NCBI GenBank assembly: GCA_015655015.1
Contig: JAATFV010000046.1
Coordinates: 1-64,000 of the forward strand
Length of the DNA: 64,000 nt
From: Chitinophagales bacterium
GTDB lineage: Bacteria > Bacteroidota > Bacteroidia > Chitinophagales > Chitinophagaceae
Reading direction: 5' to 3'
The notes under the pieces were generated by a model. The model was not told where the DNA came from, made no database searches, and worked only from the letters and a program-made list of their open reading frames with translations. Positions 60,264 through 64,000 of the stretch are shown here, piece by piece; position 1 is the stretch's first letter, and every line of letters begins with the position of its first letter. The position numbers were made by a program, and so were the translations under genes.

Positions 60264-61637
60264 ATGGATTACGGCGTTCTATCTGTCATTCCGCCCCTGG
60301 TCGTAGTTGTCCTGGCTATCCTTTTCCGGACATCTTTCGAACCGCTGCTGATCGGCTGCCTGGCGGGTTTCCTGCTTATCGGGTACCACGAGCATACGAA
60401 TGTTTTCAGTGACTTCATCGCCTCCCTTTACAAAGTGCTGGAAGATGAAAGTACCGTTTGGGTCATCCTGGTTTGCGGTCTCTACGGATCCCTGATCGGC
60501 CTGATGGTTCGCAGTGGAGGCACCGTTCGGTTCGGGGAATGGGCTTTGCAGAAACTTACTTCCAAGCGCCAGTCCTTAATGGGAGCCTGGGGACTGGGAC
60601 TGGTTATTTTTTTAGATGATTACCTGAGCGCCCTTACCGTAGGCCTTTCGATGCGGAAGATCACGGATGCCTTTAAGGTGCCCAGGCCGATGCTGGCCTA
60701 TATTGTCAACACGACGGCGGCGCCCTGGTGCGTTATCGTTCCCATCTCCACCTGGACGATCTTTGTGGGGAAGATCCTGGAGACTTCGCATGTGGCGCCC
60801 AAAGGGGGTGGACTGGCTACTTACTGGAAAATGATCCCGTTTATTTCCTATGGATATATCTCCGTTCTGATCATTCCCTTGTTCATTTATGGTATCCTGC
60901 CCTGGTGGGGCCGGATGAAGAAGGCTGATCAACATGCTGCGGACACAGGAGAGCTGACACGGACGGAATTTAATATGAGCGGCACGCTGGACATTTCACC
61001 CATGAATTTGCAGCATCCCCCGAAACTGATCTATTTCCTGTTGCCGGTGATCATACTGCTGGCCGCAACCATTTTCTTTGATATCGATGCGCTGAAAGGT
61101 GTCATGATTGCCGTCACCTTTACCTTCCTTTATTACCTGGTGATCCGGCTGGGCACTTTCCGCCAATTGTCCGAAACCATTTTCAGCGGTTTCAACAGCA
61201 TGGTATATGCCCTGGCCATTTTAGTGATGAGTTATGTATTAAAAGATGTGAATGACAAGATGGGATTGACACAATATGTTTTGCGGGGAGTATCGCCTTA
61301 TGTTACTAAGCAGGTATTGCCGCTGATCGTGTTTGCTGCTCTTTCTGTCATTGCGGTCACCACCGGCTCTTCCTGGGGATTGTATGCGGTGGCCATTCCG
61401 CTGGTAGTGCCCCTGGCGCACCAGCTTGGCTCCAATCCCCTGCTCAATTGCGGAGCGGTTGTCAGCGCAGGAGTGTTTGGTTCCAATGCCTGCCTGTACT
61501 CGGATGCTACCATTCTGACAGCGCAGAGTACGCAGTGCAATAACCTGGAGAACGGATTGATACAATTACCTTATGCCTTACTCTCATTTGCCTTAGCCTG
61601 TGTAACCTATCTTATATTAGGATTTACAGTAGCTTAA
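60264..61637 (+). CDS. NhaC-family Na+/H+ antiporter-like transporter
   Basis: A 457-residue inner-membrane protein with about eleven hydrophobic segments (for example VIPPLVVVVLAILF, VWVILVCGLYGSLIGLMVR, LLPVIILLAATIFF, VLPLIVFAALSVIAVTTGSSWGLYAVAIPLVVPLA). Signatures of the NhaC/arginine-ornithine-like antiporter family include LGLVIFLDDYLSALTVGLSMRKITD and NTTAAPWCVIVPISTWTIFVGKIL. Members exchange Na+/H+ or amino-acid-like substrates, so within this amine locus it may import an amine or amino acid, though this is inference. It begins 46 bases after the dehydrogenase stop. Confidence 0.9.
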   Translation: MDYGVLSVIPPLVVVVLAILFRTSFEPLLIGCLAGFLLIGYHEHTNVFSDFIASLYKVLEDESTVWVILVCGLYGSLIGLMVRSGGTVRFGEWALQKLTSKRQSLMGAWGLGLVIFLDDYLSALTVGLSMRKITDAFKVPRPMLAYIVNTTAAPWCVIVPISTWTIFVGKILETSHVAPKGGGLATYWKMIPFISYGYISVLIIPLFIYGILPWWGRMKKADQHAADTGELTRTEFNMSGTLDISPMNLQHPPKLIYFLLPVIILLAATIFFDIDALKGVMIAVTFTFLYYLVIRLGTFRQLSETIFSGFNSMVYALAILVMSYVLKDVNDKMGLTQYVLRGVSPYVTKQVLPLIVFAALSVIAVTTGSSWGLYAVAIPLVVPLAHQLGSNPLLNCGAVVSAGVFGSNACLYSDATILTAQSTQCNNLENGLIQLPYALLSFALACVTYLILGFTVA

Positions 61638-61647
61638 ATATGAAATT

Positions 61648-62307
61648 ATGACAACGGAGAAAATAGAATATTATGAGGAGCTTGCCGGCGGACTTATAGT
61701 GAGGAATACGCAGACTGCTCATGCATTGCAGCTGGAAGAATTACAAAAGATAGTATTCCCTACCCTGGCCGATGACGAATTGATCAGGGCCGTTCATTAC
61801 CTGCGTCATCTCGAAGTTTTCCCGGAAGGGCAATTCGTCATTACGGATAAAGATAAAGTGATCGGAATGACAACGACGATGCGTACGAATTTCGACTTTG
61901 AAAATCATCACCATACCTTCAAAGAGACCATTGCCGGAGGATGGCTCAGCAATCATGATCCCAATGGCGACTGGCTCTATGGACTGGATATGGGAGTGTT
62001 GCCGGCCTACCGCGGCCGGGGGCTGGGGCGGGCATTGTATCGGGCAAGACATGCGGTAGCCAGGACCCTGGGGCTGAAAGGCCAGCTGACGGTCGGTATG
62101 ATGAGCGGATACGGCGCCGTTAGCGGAGAGGTGAGTGGCGTGCAATATTATGAGGAGCTGCGACAGGGGCTCCGCAAAGACCCTACGCTGACCCCGCAGA
62201 TGAAGATCGGTTTTGTCCCGGTGGCATTGATGCCTGAACACCTCAACGATCCTGTTTGCGGCAATTATGGAGTGCTGATAAAACTGGATATCGATAAGGA
62301 GGTTTAA
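61648..62307 (+). CDS. GNAT family N-acetyltransferase
   Basis: A 219-residue acetyl-CoA-dependent acetyltransferase. The acetyl-CoA site is in YGLDMGVLPAYRGRGLGRALYRARHAVARTLGLKG (about 111-145; RGRGLG is the pyrophosphate loop). Upstream is FPEGQFVITDKDKVIGMTTTMRTNFDF, with HHHTF and GGWLSNHDPNGDW nearby. The C-terminal half (QYYEELRQGLRKDPTLTPQMKIGF) resembles the GNAT part of proteins that fuse this domain to a carbon-nitrogen hydrolase; here the hydrolase part is absent. It starts 11 bases after the transporter stop. Acetylation of the amine substrate or a pathway intermediate is a plausible role. Confidence 0.87.
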   Translation: MTTEKIEYYEELAGGLIVRNTQTAHALQLEELQKIVFPTLADDELIRAVHYLRHLEVFPEGQFVITDKDKVIGMTTTMRTNFDFENHHHTFKETIAGGWLSNHDPNGDWLYGLDMGVLPAYRGRGLGRALYRARHAVARTLGLKGQLTVGMMSGYGAVSGEVSGVQYYEELRQGLRKDPTLTPQMKIGFVPVALMPEHLNDPVCGNYGVLIKLDIDKEV

Positions 62308-62416
62308 GCTTCCGGTCGCAATAATTTAAAATCTATCATTCGGTATCCCAAAGTAATCAATAACGTCAACCCGATAGATCAAAATTTATAATTCAACATT
62401 CAAAATAATAAACAAC

Positions 62417-63751
62417 ATGACTCATATACAGTTACGAACTGCCTTACCAGGACCTAAAAGTCTGGCGGCCCTGGAAAGAAGAAAAAATGCCCTGCCCAGC
62501 GGGCTGGCAAAGTCTACTGATATCGGGGTAGAAAAAGCCGAAGGCGCCCTCGTGTGGGACCTGGATGGCAACCAGCTCCTGGACTTTGCCGGAGGCATCG
62601 GCATGATCAATGTCGGTCACCGCAATGAGAAAGTGGTGGATGCCATCCGGCAGCAATTGGATAAATATCTCCATACCTGCTCCCTCGTCACTACGATGGA
62701 ACCCTACCTGGACCTGGCGGAATTACTGAACAGCCTGACACCGGGGGATTTTCCGAAAAAAACGTTGCTGGCCAACTCCGGCTCCGAAGCGGTGGAAAAT
62801 GCCGTGAACATCGCCAAATATTATACTAAGCGCAATGCCGTATTGTGCTTTGAAGGAGCTTACCACGGCAGGACACTGCTGACCCTCAGCCTCACCAGCA
62901 AATACAGCCTGTTTAAAAAAGGGTTCGGCTCCTATGTGTCCGATATCTACCGCATACCTGCCCCGAATATGTACCGCAAGACGTCAGGGCTCTCCGATGA
63001 ACAATATATCCAGTCCTGCATACAGCAGCTGGAGCATGCTTTCGTCTCGCAGGTCGATCCGGAATCCCTTGCCGCCATTATCATCGAGCCCGTGCAGGGA
63101 GAAGGTGGATTTCTGCCTATTCCTGCACCTTACCTGCACAAGCTGCGGGAAGCATGCGATAAATATGGCATCGTATTCATTGCCGATGAGATTCAATGCG
63201 GGGCGGCGAGAACAGGGAAACTATTTGCCGTTGAACATAGCGGAGTCGTTCCGGATATGATCGTCAGCGCCAAATCCATCGGGGCTGGTTTGCCTATCAG
63301 CGCCGTCACCGGACGCGCCGTCATCATGGATGCTCCGCACTTAGGAGGAGTAGGGGGGACCTATGGAGGCAGCCCTGTAGCCTGTGTTGCGGCCATCGAA
63401 GCGCTGAAGATCCTCAGCTCTCCGGCTTTCTTACAGCGATCTGTAGAAGTAGGAGAGATCATCCGCATTACCCTGGATAAATGGAAGGAGAAATACCCGG
63501 TTGTGGGCGACGTGAGAGGGCTGGGCGCCATGCGGCTGGTGGAATTTGTAAAAGATCGCAATACCCGCGAACCGGACGCAGACCTGACGCTGAAAGTGAT
63601 CAGGGATGCGGTAGCCCATGGGCTGATCCTGATCCGGGCGGGACTTTACAGCAATTGCATACGATTGCTGCCACCTATAGTCATCACCAACGAACAGCTG
63701 GCGGAAGGGCTGGAAGTGCTGGAAGGGGCCATTGCAAGGGCGCAGCCATAA
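62417..63751 (+). CDS. Class III aminotransferase (second copy in the locus)
   Basis: A PLP-dependent aminotransferase of 444 residues. Motifs: LWDLDG-type opening (ALVWDLDGNQLLDFAGGIGMINVGH), ANSGSEAVENAVNIAKYYTKRNAV, IIEPVQGEGGFLPIP, FIADEIQCGAARTGKLFAVE and the cofactor Lys in VSAKSIGAGLPISA (near 285). It has the same fold and layout as the gabT-like protein at 57372 but is clearly divergent in sequence, so the two probably act on different amines or at different steps. The 109-base gap before it contains no clear promoter. Confidence 0.9.
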   Translation: MTHIQLRTALPGPKSLAALERRKNALPSGLAKSTDIGVEKAEGALVWDLDGNQLLDFAGGIGMINVGHRNEKVVDAIRQQLDKYLHTCSLVTTMEPYLDLAELLNSLTPGDFPKKTLLANSGSEAVENAVNIAKYYTKRNAVLCFEGAYHGRTLLTLSLTSKYSLFKKGFGSYVSDIYRIPAPNMYRKTSGLSDEQYIQSCIQQLEHAFVSQVDPESLAAIIIEPVQGEGGFLPIPAPYLHKLREACDKYGIVFIADEIQCGAARTGKLFAVEHSGVVPDMIVSAKSIGAGLPISAVTGRAVIMDAPHLGGVGGTYGGSPVACVAAIEALKILSSPAFLQRSVEVGEIIRITLDKWKEKYPVVGDVRGLGAMRLVEFVKDRNTREPDADLTLKVIRDAVAHGLILIRAGLYSNCIRLLPPIVITNEQLAEGLEVLEGAIARAQP

Positions 63752-63817
63752 AGCCAGGACAATTATCATTTGAAATTTCATCGTTTATAGCTCATTTCTG
63801 CTTATAATTTTCTAACA

Positions 63818-64000
63818 ATGGAAGGCCAACTTCTTATATACAACGCGAATATCCTTTCTTCCCATGACGGATTCACTCCAGGTAATGCTGATGCTATGGT
63901 GGTGACCGGCAACCATATCGAAGCGGTAGGCAAACTGGAAGATATAGAGACTCTGGCCGGAGCGCATTCGCAGCTCATAGATGCAAGAGGCAGGACCCTG
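63818..64000 (+). CDS. YtcJ-like amidohydrolase (N-terminus only)
   Basis: The frame is open from ATG 63818 to the end of the window (61 codons). It reads MEGQLLIYNANILSSHDGF, then NADAMVVTGNHIEAVGKLEDIE and SQLIDARGRTL. This 'x-L-I-x-N-A-x-I ... A-M-x-V-x-x-x-x-I-x-x-V-G ... I-D-A-x-G-R-T-L' pattern is the beta-sandwich start of metal-dependent amidohydrolases of the YtcJ type. The metal-binding HxH would follow just outside the window. It is 66 bases downstream of the second aminotransferase, so it belongs to the same operon and may free an amine from an N-acyl precursor. Confidence 0.75.
   Translation, partial: MEGQLLIYNANILSSHDGFTPGNADAMVVTGNHIEAVGKLEDIETLAGAHSQLIDARGRTL

Overview
The window comes from a Bacteroidota genome, most likely a Chitinophagaceae (Chitinophaga-like) bacterium. 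It holds four SusC/SusD pairs, two of them behind ECF sigma/FecR cassettes. It also has a DUF5686 carboxypeptidase-regulatory protein, a LytS/LytTR pair and BlaI/BlaR1-type regulation. Several start regions carry the Bacteroidota -7 motif TAnnTTTG, and Shine-Dalgarno sequences are weak. I saw no rRNA, tRNA, CRISPR array or complete insertion sequence.

Layout. 1-5.6 kb (minus): a SusC/SusD pair (SusD runs off the left edge), a decayed 5' fragment of an FAD oxidoreductase and a small lipoprotein. 5.7-8.4 kb (plus): an rtcB-prfH operon, the RNA ligase plus release-factor-H pair that repairs and clears ribosomes cut in 16S rRNA. It has its own promoter, a long leader and a near-perfect palindromic terminator. 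8.4-10.1 kb: an A+T-rich AlbA_2/HATPase_c_4/winged-helix gene bracketed by AATTGTGTCG palindromes. 10.2-11.1 kb: a D-2-hydroxyacid dehydrogenase broken by an in-frame TAG. 11.1-19.6 kb (minus): sigma, FecR, STN-SusC, SusD and TlpA thioredoxin. A second copy of the dehydrogenase 3' end lies beyond this module and forms the antisense of the last codons of a GMC oxidoreductase (19.8-21.5 kb). 21.7-24.9 kb: a DUF5686 protein and a PAP2 phosphatase. 25.2-28.1 kb (plus): LytS kinase, LytTR regulator and a DUF4405 membrane protein.

28.3-35.2 kb (minus): a second complete sigma/FecR/STN-SusC/SusD module. Both modules carry, between fecR and susC, a plus-strand terminator hairpin with the same GGTTCCAGCC apex. 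This suggests paired antisense RNAs against susC leaders. 35.5-39.8 kb: an S9 oligopeptidase, a PF04185 phosphoesterase and a lipoprotein. 39.9-43.1 kb: two BlaI operators, blaI and a BlaR1-like M56 protease with a C-terminal repeat array and an apparent terminal frameshift. 43.1-45.9 kb: an MFS transporter, then an AhpC-type peroxiredoxin and an AhpD-like protein. 46.1-49.1 kb (minus): leftovers of a conjugative element (a DUF3945-context protein and a shortened TraN/DUF4138), an unknown ORF, an array of phased CGATTA motifs and a Crp/Fnr regulator.

49.6-64 kb: a probable DNA-binding regulator divergent from a SusC/SusD pair. This pair leads a plus-strand catabolic run of Tat-exported amine oxidase, class III aminotransferase, succinate-semialdehyde-type dehydrogenase, NhaC antiporter, GNAT acetyltransferase, second class III aminotransferase and a YtcJ-like amidohydrolase cut by the right edge. 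Together they suggest uptake of an amine-containing compound and its breakdown through 4-aminobutyrate-like intermediates to succinate.
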